A stretch of 64,000 nucleotides of DNA from Microbacterium aoyamense (GCF_023155855.1 NZ_JAKNUT010000001.1:186001-250000); one strand, 5' to 3'; counted from the first letter of the stretch, positions 42,464-50,838 are shown. Translations and numbers: made by a program. The notes: a model not told the origin generated them from the sequence alone.

Positions 42464-42565
42464 ATGACTGACAACGCACGCTCTCTGTCCGCCTGGGAGG
42501 CGAACGGGACTGCTGGCCTGATGATGGCCGGCTGCGATGTCATGTGCTGTCGAATGTGCCACTAG
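42464..42565 (+). CDS. Cys-rich 33-residue micro-ORF (candidate leader peptide)
   Basis: ATG at 42464 begins 7 nt after a CATAAT -10, so the transcript is probably leaderless or nearly so. The peptide starts MTDNARSLSAWEANG and ends AGCDVMCCRMCH, with Cys at 24, 28, 29 and 32. A clustered-Cys C-terminus on a leaderless micro-ORF is the hallmark of cysteine-responsive attenuator peptides described in mycobacteria; a metal-binding peptide is the main alternative. The winged-helix gene starts 195 bp after its TAG. No peptide-modifying enzymes adjoin it, which argues against a RiPP. Confidence 0.5.
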   Translation: MTDNARSLSAWEANGTAGLMMAGCDVMCCRMCH

Positions 42566-42760
42566 CACGGTGACACCCGCCGGGCGCTCGCGTCGTTTCT
42601 GAACACGACCGCGGATCGCCCCCCGAAGCACCGGTTCCGCCGCGTCGATCACGCGTGCACCGGATGCCTCGCACTCGCCCCACCGGGGCACCATCGCAGC
42701 ACCCACGAGAACCCGCTCCAGGCCATCCGCCCGGGTTCACCTCCCGCAAGGACCATCATC
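42566..42760 (+). other. untranslated leader between micro-ORF and winged-helix gene
   Basis: I see no convincing coding frame here. Short hairpins are possible (GTCGT with ACGAC around 42591-42608; CGCGT with ACGCG near 42640-42655; GTGCACCGG with CCGGGGCAC near 42656-42690). None has a T-run or clearly covers the ribosome site. It may be an attenuator region, unproven. Confidence 0.35.
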
Positions 42761-43489
42761 ATGTCGAACACCGCTCTCCTCGAACGTCCCACCGCCGCTC
42801 CCGCCCGCCACCTGCGCGCCGTGCCCGCCCCCGTCGAGACCGTCGCTCCGCAGCGTCCCGCCGAGGAGCGCGCGCTCCCTGCCGGCACCGCACCGCGCGG
42901 CTTCGCCCTCTACGTCGGCATCGACGAGGCGAAGGTCGCGGCATCCGGAGTCTCGCTCGGCGTCCTCGTCGACGCCCTGCGCCGCACGCTCGCCGACCTC
43001 GCGCCCTCCGCCGAGACCTACGCGACCGTCGCCCTCGCGCCCGTCGGGTCGGGCGGACGCGACGTCGATGTCGTGCGCCTCGCGCTGCACGAGCCGTCGG
43101 CCATCGCCCGCACGAAGGCCGAGGAGCTCGAGGACGAAGACCGCGCCCCGGGTGGAGTCGCGGTCGACATCTCGCGCAAGCGCGTGCTCATCGACGGCGA
43201 GTCCGCCGCCTTCACCTTCAAGGAGTTCGAGCTGCTGCAGTACCTCGTCCTGCGCGAGGGACGCACGATCGAGCGCACCGAGCTCGTGTCGTCGCTGTGG
43301 CAGGGCGCGACCGACGACGAGGCGCCCGGCGAGCGCACGATCGACGTGCACGTGCGCCGCCTGCGCGCCAAGCTCGGCCGCTACGAGGACATCGTGCGCA
43401 CCGTGCGCGGCGTCGGCTACCGTTTCGACCGTCACGCCGACGTCTCGATCCGGTACGGCCACGGCACGCCCTCGCCCGACCGCTTCTGA
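42761..43489 (+). CDS. winged-helix DNA-binding protein (OmpR/PhoB-type output domain without receiver)
   Basis: A 242-residue regulator. The first 45 residues are Ala/Pro/Arg-rich and probably flexible. Residues about 47-125 form an uncharacterised alpha/beta domain (FALYVGIDEAKVAASGVSL onward). The C-terminal third is a classic transcriptional-regulatory winged helix (FTFKEFELLQYLVLREGRTI, ERTIDVHVRRLRAKLG, TVRGVGYRFD). No phospho-acceptor Asp is present, so it is not a standard response regulator. The 10-bp-period direct repeat in the upstream promoter could be its own binding site. Confidence 0.8.
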   Translation: MSNTALLERPTAAPARHLRAVPAPVETVAPQRPAEERALPAGTAPRGFALYVGIDEAKVAASGVSLGVLVDALRRTLADLAPSAETYATVALAPVGSGGRDVDVVRLALHEPSAIARTKAEELEDEDRAPGGVAVDISRKRVLIDGESAAFTFKEFELLQYLVLREGRTIERTELVSSLWQGATDDEAPGERTIDVHVRRLRAKLGRYEDIVRTVRGVGYRFDRHADVSIRYGHGTPSPDRF

Positions 43490-43533
43490 GCCGCACCGCC
43501 CGTTCGGCGCCTCGGCGGGCGCCGACCGCGGCC

Positions 43534-43609
43534 GAGTGAACTCGATTCTCACGCGGAGACACGTCTTTCGCGGGAGCAGCGGGTTGACTCGTGAATATCG
43601 TGTCGCCTC
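43534..43609. repeat. 76-bp four-module intergenic element, diverged copy
   Basis: Modules 43534-43552 (GAGTGAACTCGATTCTCAC), 43553-43571, 43572-43590 (inverted) and 43591-43609 (inverted GAGGCGACACGATATTCAC) reproduce the geometry of 20195-20270 exactly. The outer pair match at 13 of 19 positions. Confidence 0.7.
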
Positions 43610-43684
43610 GACGCTGGAGGCGAGAGCTCGGGTACGGCGGCGCAGGGTGGGAGATGTCGGTGGGCCCCGCGTAGGGTGGGCGGC

Positions 43685-44650
43685 ATGAGGACGATGGATG
43701 CCGGGGCCCGCCGCGACCCGCGTCCGCCAGCCGAGCGTCCGCTCGAGACGGAGTACCGACCGCGCGAGCGATTCGACATGCGGCGCACGGTGCTGTCCCA
43801 GCGCCGGGGCGCCGGCGATCCGACCATGACCACTGCGGGTGCCGTGATCTGGCGCGTGAGCCGCACACCGGACGGCGTCGCGACGCTCGCGCTTCGCCAG
43901 ACGGCCGGCGGCGCGGTGCGGGCCGCGGCATGGGGGCCGGGCGCTTCGTGGGCGCTGACGCAGGTGCCGGCGCTGTGCGGAGCCCAGGACGACCCGACCG
44001 GATTCGATGCGTCGACGCATCCCCTCGTCGCCGACGCACACCACCGCAACCCAGGCTTGCGCCTCAGTCGCACCGACCTCGTGTTCGACGCGCTCGCGGG
44101 CGCGATCTTCGAGCAGAAGGTCACCGGCATGCAGGCGTTCGGCGCATGGCGCCGGGTCGTGCAGTGGCGCGGTGAACATGCCCCCGGTCCGACGCCGAAG
44201 CCGATGTTCGCGCCACCCTCGATCGAGGGCTGGCAGCACGTGCCGTCGTGGATCTGGCACCGCGCAGGGCTCGAACCCCCACAGGCGCGCACGGTCGTCG
44301 AAGCCGCGCGACGGGGCGACACGATCGAGCGCACCGCGAGCGCAGCCGCGACCGGTGACGAGCGCGAGCGCATCTTCACGAGCCTGCGCGGCGTCGGCGC
44401 GTGGACGAGCGCCGAGACCCGCATCCGGGCCTTCGGCGACCCCGACGCGGTGAGCGTCGGCGACTACCACCTGGCCCACGTCGTCGGCTTCGCGCTCACG
44501 GGGCACCGCGTCGACGACGACGGGATGCTGGAGCTCCTCGCGCCGTGGAAGGGTCACCGCCAGCGGGTCATCCGTCTCATCTACGCCAGCGGCGTGCAGG
44601 AGCCACGACGCGGCCCGCGCCTGCACCCCGAAGACCACCGCGAACGCTGA
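43685..44650 (+). CDS. DNA-3-methyladenine glycosylase, AlkA-like
   Basis: A 321-residue base-excision repair enzyme of the HhH-GPD superfamily that removes alkylated purines. After an N-terminal domain, the helix AGAIFEQKVTG is followed by the hairpin region SLRGVGAWTSAET and the catalytic Asp in VSVGDYHL. TAGGGT lies 7 nt before the ATG, consistent with a near-leaderless transcript. There is no adjacent ada or other alkylation-response gene. The exact lesion range is unknown. Confidence 0.85.
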   Translation: MRTMDAGARRDPRPPAERPLETEYRPRERFDMRRTVLSQRRGAGDPTMTTAGAVIWRVSRTPDGVATLALRQTAGGAVRAAAWGPGASWALTQVPALCGAQDDPTGFDASTHPLVADAHHRNPGLRLSRTDLVFDALAGAIFEQKVTGMQAFGAWRRVVQWRGEHAPGPTPKPMFAPPSIEGWQHVPSWIWHRAGLEPPQARTVVEAARRGDTIERTASAAATGDERERIFTSLRGVGAWTSAETRIRAFGDPDAVSVGDYHLAHVVGFALTGHRVDDDGMLELLAPWKGHRQRVIRLIYASGVQEPRRGPRLHPEDHRER

Positions 44651-44696
44651 GCCCGCCCGCCTGGCGCGGCCGCCTGCTTCGCGCCATGATGGGCGC

Positions 44697-45071
44697 ATGA
44701 TCGAGACTCTTCCCGACCTTCCCGACGGCGTGCTCGGATTCCGGGCCGTCGGCACGGTCGAGGCATCCGACTACAAAACCGTCGTCGACCCCGCGATCGA
44801 CGCGGTGGTCGCAGCGGGCGGCAAAGTCGACCTCGTCTTCGTGATGGGTGAGGAGTTCGAGCGATACTCGCTCGGCGCGCTGTGGCAGGACGCCCTGCTC
44901 GAAGGCGAGCCCTCGCGCGCGTGGGGACGGATCGCGCTTGTGACCGATCACACCGTGATCGGCGAGATCATCCACGGCATCGCGTTCCTGTTCCCCTGCG
45001 ACCTCAAATTCTTCCCGGTCGCCAAGCAGGCGGATGCGATCGCGTGGGCGGGCGGCGAGTCCGCCGTCTAG
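44697..45071 (+). CDS. STAS/SpoIIAA-like domain protein
   Basis: A 124-residue soluble protein resembling the SpoIIAA-like (STAS/SEC14) family found singly in many bacteria: strand GVLGFRAVGTVEASDY, helix DPAIDAVVAAGGKVDLVFVMG, and the C-terminal GRIALVTDHTVIGEIIHGIAFLFPCDLKFFP. Function is not established; it may bind a membrane lipid or act in stress response. CATGAT ends 6 nt before the ATG. It is followed 9 bp later by a small membrane protein with its own -10. Confidence 0.75.
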   Translation: MIETLPDLPDGVLGFRAVGTVEASDYKTVVDPAIDAVVAAGGKVDLVFVMGEEFERYSLGALWQDALLEGEPSRAWGRIALVTDHTVIGEIIHGIAFLFPCDLKFFPVAKQADAIAWAGGESAV

Positions 45072-45080
45072 GCTGTCCGC

Positions 45081-45305
45081 ATGGCAACTCGTCGACCCGG
45101 CTGGCAGCGCGGGCACACCGGATGGGCGTTCGGCACGGCGCTCGTGTTCGCGATCGGAATCATCGTCGGGCTCGCTCTGAGCAACGTCTGGCTCGGCGTG
45201 CTCCTCGCGCTGATCGTCTCGATCGGCTGGCTGATCGCCTACGAGTCGTGGCGCGGCCGCAACGTCGGCATCGAGGACCGCGACGACAACGGGGCGCAGC
45301 TGTAG
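45081..45305 (+). CDS. small two-helix membrane protein
   Basis: A 74-residue protein with a basic N-terminus (ATRRPGWQRGHTGWAF), two adjacent hydrophobic helices (TALVFAIGIIVGLAL and LGVLLALIVSIGWLIAY) and a charged tail ending EDRDDNGAQL. No family is recognised. TAGGCT is exactly 6 nt before the ATG, so the gene is independently transcribed although only 9 bp from its neighbour. Confidence 0.65.
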   Translation: MATRRPGWQRGHTGWAFGTALVFAIGIIVGLALSNVWLGVLLALIVSIGWLIAYESWRGRNVGIEDRDDNGAQL

Positions 45306-45335
45306 CACCCGTCCGCCGTTTGTGACGGCATCGAT

Positions 45336-45373
45336 TTGACCTCCGCGGTAGGGCTTAGGTTAGCCTCACCTTA
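45336..45373 (+). promoter_or_regulatory. iron-regulated promoter with DtxR/IdeR box
   Basis: TTAGGTTAGCCTCACCTTA (45355-45373) closely matches the 19-bp DtxR/IdeR consensus. It overlaps the -10 TAGCCT (45361-45366), which is itself 6 nt before the ATG; TTGACC (45336-45341) is a likely -35. Iron-loaded repressor would block this leaderless promoter. Confidence 0.88.
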
Positions 45374-46407
45374 TGCACCCAAGAACTCGCGCCGCGCTGC
45401 CGTTCGTCGGACTCGCCGCTCTCGCCCTGACCGTGACCGCCTGCTCCTCCACCCCCGCCTCGAGCGAATCCGACGCCCCCGCCGCGGCCGAGATGATCGT
45501 CGTCGAGAACGCCCAGCCGACCCTCGTCGAGGTGACCGAGGACGGCGAGACCTACATGGACGAAGACCTCGAGACGCCTCGCGGCTCGGTCGACGTCCCC
45601 TTCCAGCCGACCGCCGTCGTGACGTTCGACATCGCGACGCTCGACACCCTGCACGCCATCGGCGCCGGTGACGCGGTCGTCGGCATCCCCGAGATCGCTC
45701 TTCCCGACTACCTCTCCGAGTACGCGGACCTGCCCAAGGTCGGCACGCTCTTCGAGCCCGACTACGAGGCCGTCAACGAACTCGAGCCCGACCTGATCGT
45801 CACCGCCGCACGCAGCACCGGCGTGTACGACGAGCTCGCCGAGATCGGCCCGACGATCGACCTCACCGCCGCGTACGCCGGCACGTTCGACCCCGAGGCC
45901 GGCCTCGTGCGCGCCGCGCAGCTGGGTGAGATCTTCGGCGAGGAAGAGGCCGTCGCCGAGCGCACGGGCGAGATCGAAGAGCTGATCTCGACCATCCAGG
46001 GCGAGGCATCCGGCACGGCCCTCGTGCTCTCGGTTTCGGGCGGCGAGTACGGCGCCTTCGGCGAGGGATCGCGCTTCGGCTACTTCTTCGACGCGCTCGG
46101 GTTCACGCCGGCCGTCGCGGCTGCCGAGCTGCCCGGCGCCGAGGGCTCGCCCCACGGCGACACCGTCACGAACGAGTTCATCCTGACGGCGAACCCCGAC
46201 TGGATCATCGCGTTCGACCGTGGCGCCGCGACCGGCGAGGGCAGCACGGCCGAGGAGACGCTCGACAACGAGATCGTCGCCCAGACGACGGCCGCGACCG
46301 AGGGCGACATCGTGTACCTCCCCGCGAGCGAGCTCTACATCGTCATCAACGGACTGACCGCGATCGAGAACGTCCTGACCTCGGTCCACGACTCGCTCGC
46401 GAGCTGA
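45373..46407 (+). CDS. iron-siderophore-binding lipoprotein
   Basis: A 344-residue class III solute-binding protein (FecB/FepB-like). The signal peptide ends in lipobox TVTAC with Cys24. Recognisable blocks are AVVTFDIATLDTLHAIGAGDAVVGIP, YEAVNELEPDLIVTAAR and NPDWIIAFDRG. It captures ferric siderophores outside the membrane and hands them to the permeases downstream. It is the first gene of a five-gene operon under a DtxR/IdeR box that overlaps its start codon. The siderophore class is not predictable. Confidence 0.93.
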   Translation: MHPRTRAALPFVGLAALALTVTACSSTPASSESDAPAAAEMIVVENAQPTLVEVTEDGETYMDEDLETPRGSVDVPFQPTAVVTFDIATLDTLHAIGAGDAVVGIPEIALPDYLSEYADLPKVGTLFEPDYEAVNELEPDLIVTAARSTGVYDELAEIGPTIDLTAAYAGTFDPEAGLVRAAQLGEIFGEEEAVAERTGEIEELISTIQGEASGTALVLSVSGGEYGAFGEGSRFGYFFDALGFTPAVAAAELPGAEGSPHGDTVTNEFILTANPDWIIAFDRGAATGEGSTAEETLDNEIVAQTTAATEGDIVYLPASELYIVINGLTAIENVLTSVHDSLAS

Positions 46408-46423
46408 CGCCGGGAGCAGACTC

Positions 46424-47413
46424 CTGAAACGCTTCTCGCCCACGGCGCTGATCGTCGCGGGGGTGGTCATCACGGCCGCCCTCGCGACGATCTCGCTGTT
46501 CATCGGCGTCGCCGCGCTCGATGGCTTCATCCTCTTCGCGAGCCGCGTACCGCGCACCGTCGCCCTGATCCTCGCCGGTATCGCGTTCGCCGTGACCGGC
46601 CTCATCATGCAGCTGCTGACCCGCAACCGGTTCGTCGAGCCGGGAACGACGGGGGCGACGGATGCCGCGAGCTTCGCACTGCTGATGCTTCTGCTGTTCA
46701 CCCCCGGGCTGCCGCTGTGGCTCAAGGCCGTCGTCGCCTCGGTCGGCGCGCTCGTCGGCGTCTTCGGCTTCCTCGCGTTGGCGCGTCGCATCCCGTCGCG
46801 CTCGAGCGTGCTCGTGCCCATCGTCGGCATCCTCTACGCGGGCGTCATCGGCGCCGTCACGACCTTCATCGCCTACCGCAGCGACGTGCTGCAGGAGCTC
46901 CTGAGCTGGAGCATCGGCGACTTCTCTGGCATCATGCGCGGGCGCTACGAGATGCTCTACGTCGCGGCCGCCGTCGCCCTGATCGCATGGATCGCCGCCG
47001 ACCGCTTCACCGTCGCGGGGCTCGGTGACGACACCGCCCGCGGTCTCGGGCTCGACACCCGCGCCACGATGGGTCTCGGCGTGGGGATCATCGGCGTCGT
47101 CACGGGCGTCATGGTCGTCATCACCGGCGCGATCCCGTTCCTCGGACTCATCGCGCCGAACATCGTCAGCCGCCTCGTCGGCGACAACATGCGGCGATCC
47201 GTTCCGATCGTCGCGCTGCTCGGGGCATCCCTCGTCCTTCTCTGCGACATCATCGGCCGGGTCGTGCGCTTCCCCTTCGAACTGCCGATCTCGATCGTCA
47301 TGGGCATCGTCGGCGGGGTCGTCTTCCTCTGGCTGCTGCTGGGGACGGCGCAGCCGTCGGATGCCGCACGCCCGGCCCGCCGTCGGCGCGCCGTGAGCGG
47401 GGGTGCACGATGA
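46424..47413 (+). CDS. iron-siderophore ABC permease (FecC-like)
   Basis: A 329-residue FecCD-family permease with about nine to ten helices. RVPRTVALILAGIAFAVTGLIMQ, GTTGATDAASF and PFLGLIAPNIVSRLVGDNMRR are family signatures. The start is unusual: homology-like sequence KRFSPTALIV begins at a CTG at 46424 with GGGAG 7 nt upstream, whereas the first GTG/ATG-type codon is at 46463 and would remove part of helix 1. I therefore prefer the CTG, with moderate confidence. It overlaps the next permease by 4 nt. Confidence 0.88.
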   Translation: MKRFSPTALIVAGVVITAALATISLFIGVAALDGFILFASRVPRTVALILAGIAFAVTGLIMQLLTRNRFVEPGTTGATDAASFALLMLLLFTPGLPLWLKAVVASVGALVGVFGFLALARRIPSRSSVLVPIVGILYAGVIGAVTTFIAYRSDVLQELLSWSIGDFSGIMRGRYEMLYVAAAVALIAWIAADRFTVAGLGDDTARGLGLDTRATMGLGVGIIGVVTGVMVVITGAIPFLGLIAPNIVSRLVGDNMRRSVPIVALLGASLVLLCDIIGRVVRFPFELPISIVMGIVGGVVFLWLLLGTAQPSDAARPARRRRAVSGGAR

Positions 47414-48372
47414 TCCGCACTCTCGTCCGCTCCCCCGCCGTGCACCTGGGCGCGCTCACGGCACTCGCGGTCATCGCGATCGTGCTCTACCTCTTCACCG
47501 ACCTGCCGAACCGGTGGGAGTACGCGGTGGACCTCCGCACACGCACCATCATCGGCATGGTCATCGCCGCCGCCGCGGTCGGGGTCTCGACGGTCCTCTT
47601 CCAGACGATCACGGCCAACCGCATCCTCACCCCCGGAATCATGGGCTTCGACGCGGTGTTCATGGCGATCCAAGTGCTCGTCGCGTTCGCGATCGGTCCG
47701 GCGCTGCTCGTCTCGGCACCGCCCCTGGCGTCGTGGACGGTCGAGCTCGTGCTCATGGCCGGTTCGATCGTGCTCCTGTACTGGTGGCTGTTCCTGCGTC
47801 GCCGGCTCGACCTGCACGTCATCGTGCTCGCCGGCCTCGTGCTCGGGGTGCTCTTCCGGTCGGTCACGTCGTTCCTGCAGCGCCTGCTCGATCCCGACAC
47901 GTTCGCGATCGTGCAGAACCTGCTCTTCGCGAGCTTCACCTCGATCGATCGCGAGCTGCTGCTGCCGACGGGTGTCCTGGTCGTCGTCGCGATCGCGTCG
48001 CTGTGGCCGATCCGCCGATCGCTGGACGTCCTGTCGCTGGGCGAGACGACCGCGATCTCGCTCGGCGTCGAGCACCGGCGCACGATCATGCATGTCGTCC
48101 TCGCGATCGCCGTGCTGGTCGCGGCATCCACCGCTCTCGTCGGCCCCGTCACGTTCTTCGGCCTCATCGTCGCCAACCTCGCCTACGGCGCCGTCGGGCA
48201 CAGGCACCTGCGAAGCATCCCCGCCGCCGTCGCGATCGGCGTGGTCGCGCTCGTGGGCGGACAGCTCATCCTCGACCGCCTGCTCGGATTCTCGACGGAG
48301 CTCCCCGTCGTGATCGAGTTCGTCGGCGGGCTGTTCTTCATCATCCTCGTCCTCACCGGAAGGGCCCGCTGA
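47410..48372 (+). CDS. iron-siderophore ABC permease (FecD-like)
   Basis: A 320-residue FecCD-family permease, partner of the preceding one. The signatures are TRTIIGMVIAAAAVGVSTVLFQTI, LTPGIMGFDAVFM and GPVTFFGLIVANLAYGAVGHRH. About nine helices. Its ATG overlaps the upstream stop (ATGA), and the ATPase gene follows after 1 bp. Confidence 0.92.
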   Translation: MIRTLVRSPAVHLGALTALAVIAIVLYLFTDLPNRWEYAVDLRTRTIIGMVIAAAAVGVSTVLFQTITANRILTPGIMGFDAVFMAIQVLVAFAIGPALLVSAPPLASWTVELVLMAGSIVLLYWWLFLRRRLDLHVIVLAGLVLGVLFRSVTSFLQRLLDPDTFAIVQNLLFASFTSIDRELLLPTGVLVVVAIASLWPIRRSLDVLSLGETTAISLGVEHRRTIMHVVLAIAVLVAASTALVGPVTFFGLIVANLAYGAVGHRHLRSIPAAVAIGVVALVGGQLILDRLLGFSTELPVVIEFVGGLFFIILVLTGRAR

Positions 48373-48373
48373 C

Positions 48374-49126
48374 ATGATCCGCATCGCCTCCGTCACGAAG
48401 CGCCACGGCGCGCTCACGGCGGTCGACGACGTCACCCTCGACATCGGCACCGGTCTCACTGCGATCATCGGACCGAACGGCGCGGGAAAGTCCACACTCC
48501 TGTCAGCGGTCGGGCGGCTCATCCAGGCGAGCGAGGGCACGATCACGGTCGACGGCCTCGACGTGCACGAGACGCCGTCGCGCGAGATCGCGAAGCGGCT
48601 CGCGATCCTGCGCCAGGACAACCACCTCGCGATCCGGCTGAGCGTCGAGGATCTCGTCTCGTACGGGCGGTTCCCGTATGGCGGCTCGGGGCGCTCGCCG
48701 CAGGATCGAGATGCCGTCGAGCGCGCGATCGCGCTGCTCGACCTCGGTGAGGTGCGCGAACGGTTCCTCGATCAGCTCTCGGGCGGTCAGCGCCAACGCG
48801 CGTTCGTCGCGATGGCGATCGCGCAGGACACCGACCACCTGCTGCTGGACGAGCCGCTGAACAACCTCGACCCCCGCCACGCCGTGACGCTCATGTCGCT
48901 CCTGCGCGCGCAGGTCGCCGAGCGCGGCATGACGATCGTCGTCGTGCTGCACGACATCAACGTCGCCGCGCAGTACGCCGACGACATCGTCGCGATGAAG
49001 GGCGGGCGCGTCATCCATCACGGACGCGTCGCCGACGTCATCACGGCACCGAACCTCACCGCGCTCTACGACACCCCCGCGCGGGTCGCCGACGTCGACG
49101 GCAGCCCCGTCGTGCTGTGGAGCTGA
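48374..49126 (+). CDS. iron-siderophore ABC transporter ATPase (FecE-like)
   Basis: A 250-residue ATP-binding subunit powering the FecCD-like permeases. Walker A IGPNGAGKST is near residue 33, then the Q-loop LRQDNH, the signature LSGGQRQR, Walker B LLLDEPLNNLD and the switch His in VVVLHD. Length and motif set are standard for the siderophore/vitamin B12 class. It is 1 bp after the permease gene and 10 bp before the reductase gene. Confidence 0.94.
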   Translation: MIRIASVTKRHGALTAVDDVTLDIGTGLTAIIGPNGAGKSTLLSAVGRLIQASEGTITVDGLDVHETPSREIAKRLAILRQDNHLAIRLSVEDLVSYGRFPYGGSGRSPQDRDAVERAIALLDLGEVRERFLDQLSGGQRQRAFVAMAIAQDTDHLLLDEPLNNLDPRHAVTLMSLLRAQVAERGMTIVVVLHDINVAAQYADDIVAMKGGRVIHHGRVADVITAPNLTALYDTPARVADVDGSPVVLWS

Positions 49127-49136
49127 AAGGAGCACC

Positions 49137-49904
49137 ATGACATTCGCACTCGAACCCCGCGGTCTCGAGTTGAGGTTCCGCCAGGTCAGACTCGCAAGCC
49201 GCGTGTGGATCGCGCCCGATTACGTGCGCGTCCGTCTCGAAGGCGGCGACCTGCTCGGTTTCGACTCGCCCGGATCGGACGACCACATCCGCGTCTTCTT
49301 CCCGAGCGGGCCGGTCGGTTCTGTGGAGGAGCTGCGCGAAGCGCCGAGCCGCGAGTACACACCGCTCCTGTGGAACGCCGCGACCGGCTGGCTCGACCTC
49401 GAGTTCGCCGTCCACGGCGACGAGGGCATCGCGGCGCCGTGGGCCGCGACAGCGCCGATCGGCTCGGCGGTCGGCATCGGCGGTCCGCGCGGGTCGAAGG
49501 TGCTCACGGGCCGGCCCGACGCCTGGTTCCTGGCGGGCGATGAGACAGCGGTCCCCGCGATCCGCCGGTACGTGATGCAGATGGATGCCGCGGCCTCCGG
49601 CCGCATCCTGGTCGAGGTCGTCGACTCCGCCCACGAGATCCCGCTCGAGGTGCCCGACGGCGTCGACGTGACGTTCGTCCATCGGGGCGGCGCCCGCTCC
49701 GGCACCGCACTCGCGGCGGAGCTCGACGCGATCGGCGCGGGCGATCGTCCCGACGGCGCCGTCTTCGGCTTCATCGCCGCCGAGCAGGCGATCGTCAAGC
49801 CGGGGCGGGCGCTGCTGCTGGATCGCTGGGGTCTCCCGCTCGACCAGGTCACGGTGAAGGGCTACTGGAAGCGCGGCGAGGCCGAGTACCACGCCCCGCA
49901 CTAG
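49137..49904 (+). CDS. siderophore-interacting protein (FAD-linked ferric-siderophore reductase)
   Basis: A 255-residue ViuB/SIP family flavoprotein. The FAD-binding barrel has the segment REYTPLLWNAATGWLDLEFAVHG, where REYTP is the usual RxYT motif, followed by GGPRGSK. The C-terminal domain has WFLAGDETAVPAI and GYWKRGEAEYH. It reduces ferric siderophores in the cytoplasm to free Fe(II) after import, completing the operon. An AAAGGAG ribosome site precedes it. Its stop shares a CTAG with the convergent sigma factor gene. Confidence 0.92.
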   Translation: MTFALEPRGLELRFRQVRLASRVWIAPDYVRVRLEGGDLLGFDSPGSDDHIRVFFPSGPVGSVEELREAPSREYTPLLWNAATGWLDLEFAVHGDEGIAAPWAATAPIGSAVGIGGPRGSKVLTGRPDAWFLAGDETAVPAIRRYVMQMDAAASGRILVEVVDSAHEIPLEVPDGVDVTFVHRGGARSGTALAAELDAIGAGDRPDGAVFGFIAAEQAIVKPGRALLLDRWGLPLDQVTVKGYWKRGEAEYHAPH

Positions 49905-50779
49905 TTCCAGAGGGTGAGCTTCTCGGGGTTGCGCACGATCCACACGTTCGTGATGCGATCACCCGTCACGCCGAGCGTGATGACGCTGTTCGGCGCGCCG
50001 TGGAGCGTGACGTAGAAGCCGAGCCCGTCGGCCGTGAGAGCGGGCGCGATCTGCGCGTCCGGCTCGAGGCGCGGCAGCCCCAGCAGGAACCGTGCGACGC
50101 GATCGGCGCCTTCGACCGGCCGTCGCGCGGCCGAGACGAATCCGCCCCCGTCGGAATGCAGGACGACGTCCGGATCGAGGATCGCGACGAGTCCGGTGAG
50201 GTCGCCGGTCGTGCACGCCGCCGCGAAGGCCTGCGCGAGGGCGTCGTGCACGGTTCGGGATGCCGCACCCGCTCTTCGTTCGCGCACGTGCCTGCGGGCT
50301 TGCGAGGCGAGCTGGCGCGTCGCCTCGACCGAGCGCCCGACCGTTTCGGCGATCTCGGCGAACGGCATGCCGAACACGTCGTGGAGCACGAAGGCGACGC
50401 GCTCCGCCGGAGTCAGCGACTCGAGCACGACGAGAAGTGCCGTCGAGACCGAGTCGTCGAGTGTCACGCGCTCGAGCGGATCCGCCGCGAAGGGCGATTC
50501 TCCGGGCACGGGCTCGGGCAGCCAGTCCCCGACGTAGCGCTCGCGCCGCGCGCGGGCCGAGGTGAGCATGTCGAGACACACGCGGCTCGCGACGCGCGTG
50601 AGCCACGCACCGGGTGACGAGATCGCGTCGCGCTCGGCATCCGTCATCCGGTACCACCGCGTGTACGTCTCCTGCACCGCGTCCTCGGCGTCGGCGATCG
50701 TGCCGAGCATGCGGTACGCCAACCCCATGAGCTGCCGTCGCTCGGCGTCGAGCACGCGCGGGTCGAGTTCGTCGGTCAT
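49901..50779 (-). CDS. sigJ: SigJ-like ECF sigma factor with SnoaL-like C-terminal domain
   Basis: A 292-residue ECF sigma factor of the ECF41/SigJ type. Sigma region 2 (LAYRMLGTIADAEDAVQETYTRW) and region 4 (LTPAERVAFVLHDVFGMPFAEIAETVGRS) are followed by a fused SnoaL-like domain of about 110 residues that tunes activity in this class, replacing a separate anti-sigma factor. The ATG at 50779 follows GGAGGGAG. Two genes typical of such clusters, a small membrane protein and an NAD(P)-binding protein, diverge from it across a perfect palindrome. Confidence 0.88.
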   Translation of the reverse strand: MTDELDPRVLDAERRQLMGLAYRMLGTIADAEDAVQETYTRWYRMTDAERDAISSPGAWLTRVASRVCLDMLTSARARRERYVGDWLPEPVPGESPFAADPLERVTLDDSVSTALLVVLESLTPAERVAFVLHDVFGMPFAEIAETVGRSVEATRQLASQARRHVRERRAGAASRTVHDALAQAFAAACTTGDLTGLVAILDPDVVLHSDGGGFVSAARRPVEGADRVARFLLGLPRLEPDAQIAPALTADGLGFYVTLHGAPNSVITLGVTGDRITNVWIVRNPEKLTLWN

Positions 50780-50821
50780 GGATGCTCCCTCCTGCACCCT
50801 ACCGACGACACAGCCGATCGG

Positions 50822-50838
50822 AACGTGAGCCTCACGTT
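50822..50838. promoter_or_regulatory. 17-bp palindrome between sigJ-like gene and divergent operon
   Basis: AACGTGAG-C-CTCACGTT is a perfect 8+1+8 inverted repeat centred in the 91-bp divergent promoter region, a good regulator-binding site. ACGTGAG/CTCACGT half-sites occur in MerR-type operators, but no such regulator is in the window. Confidence 0.65.

Noticed and set aside
42464..42565. The Cys-rich micro-ORF as a RiPP precursor
   Set aside because: No radical SAM, lanthipeptide, YcaO or dedicated transporter gene adjoins it; a regulatory leader or metal-binding peptide fits better.
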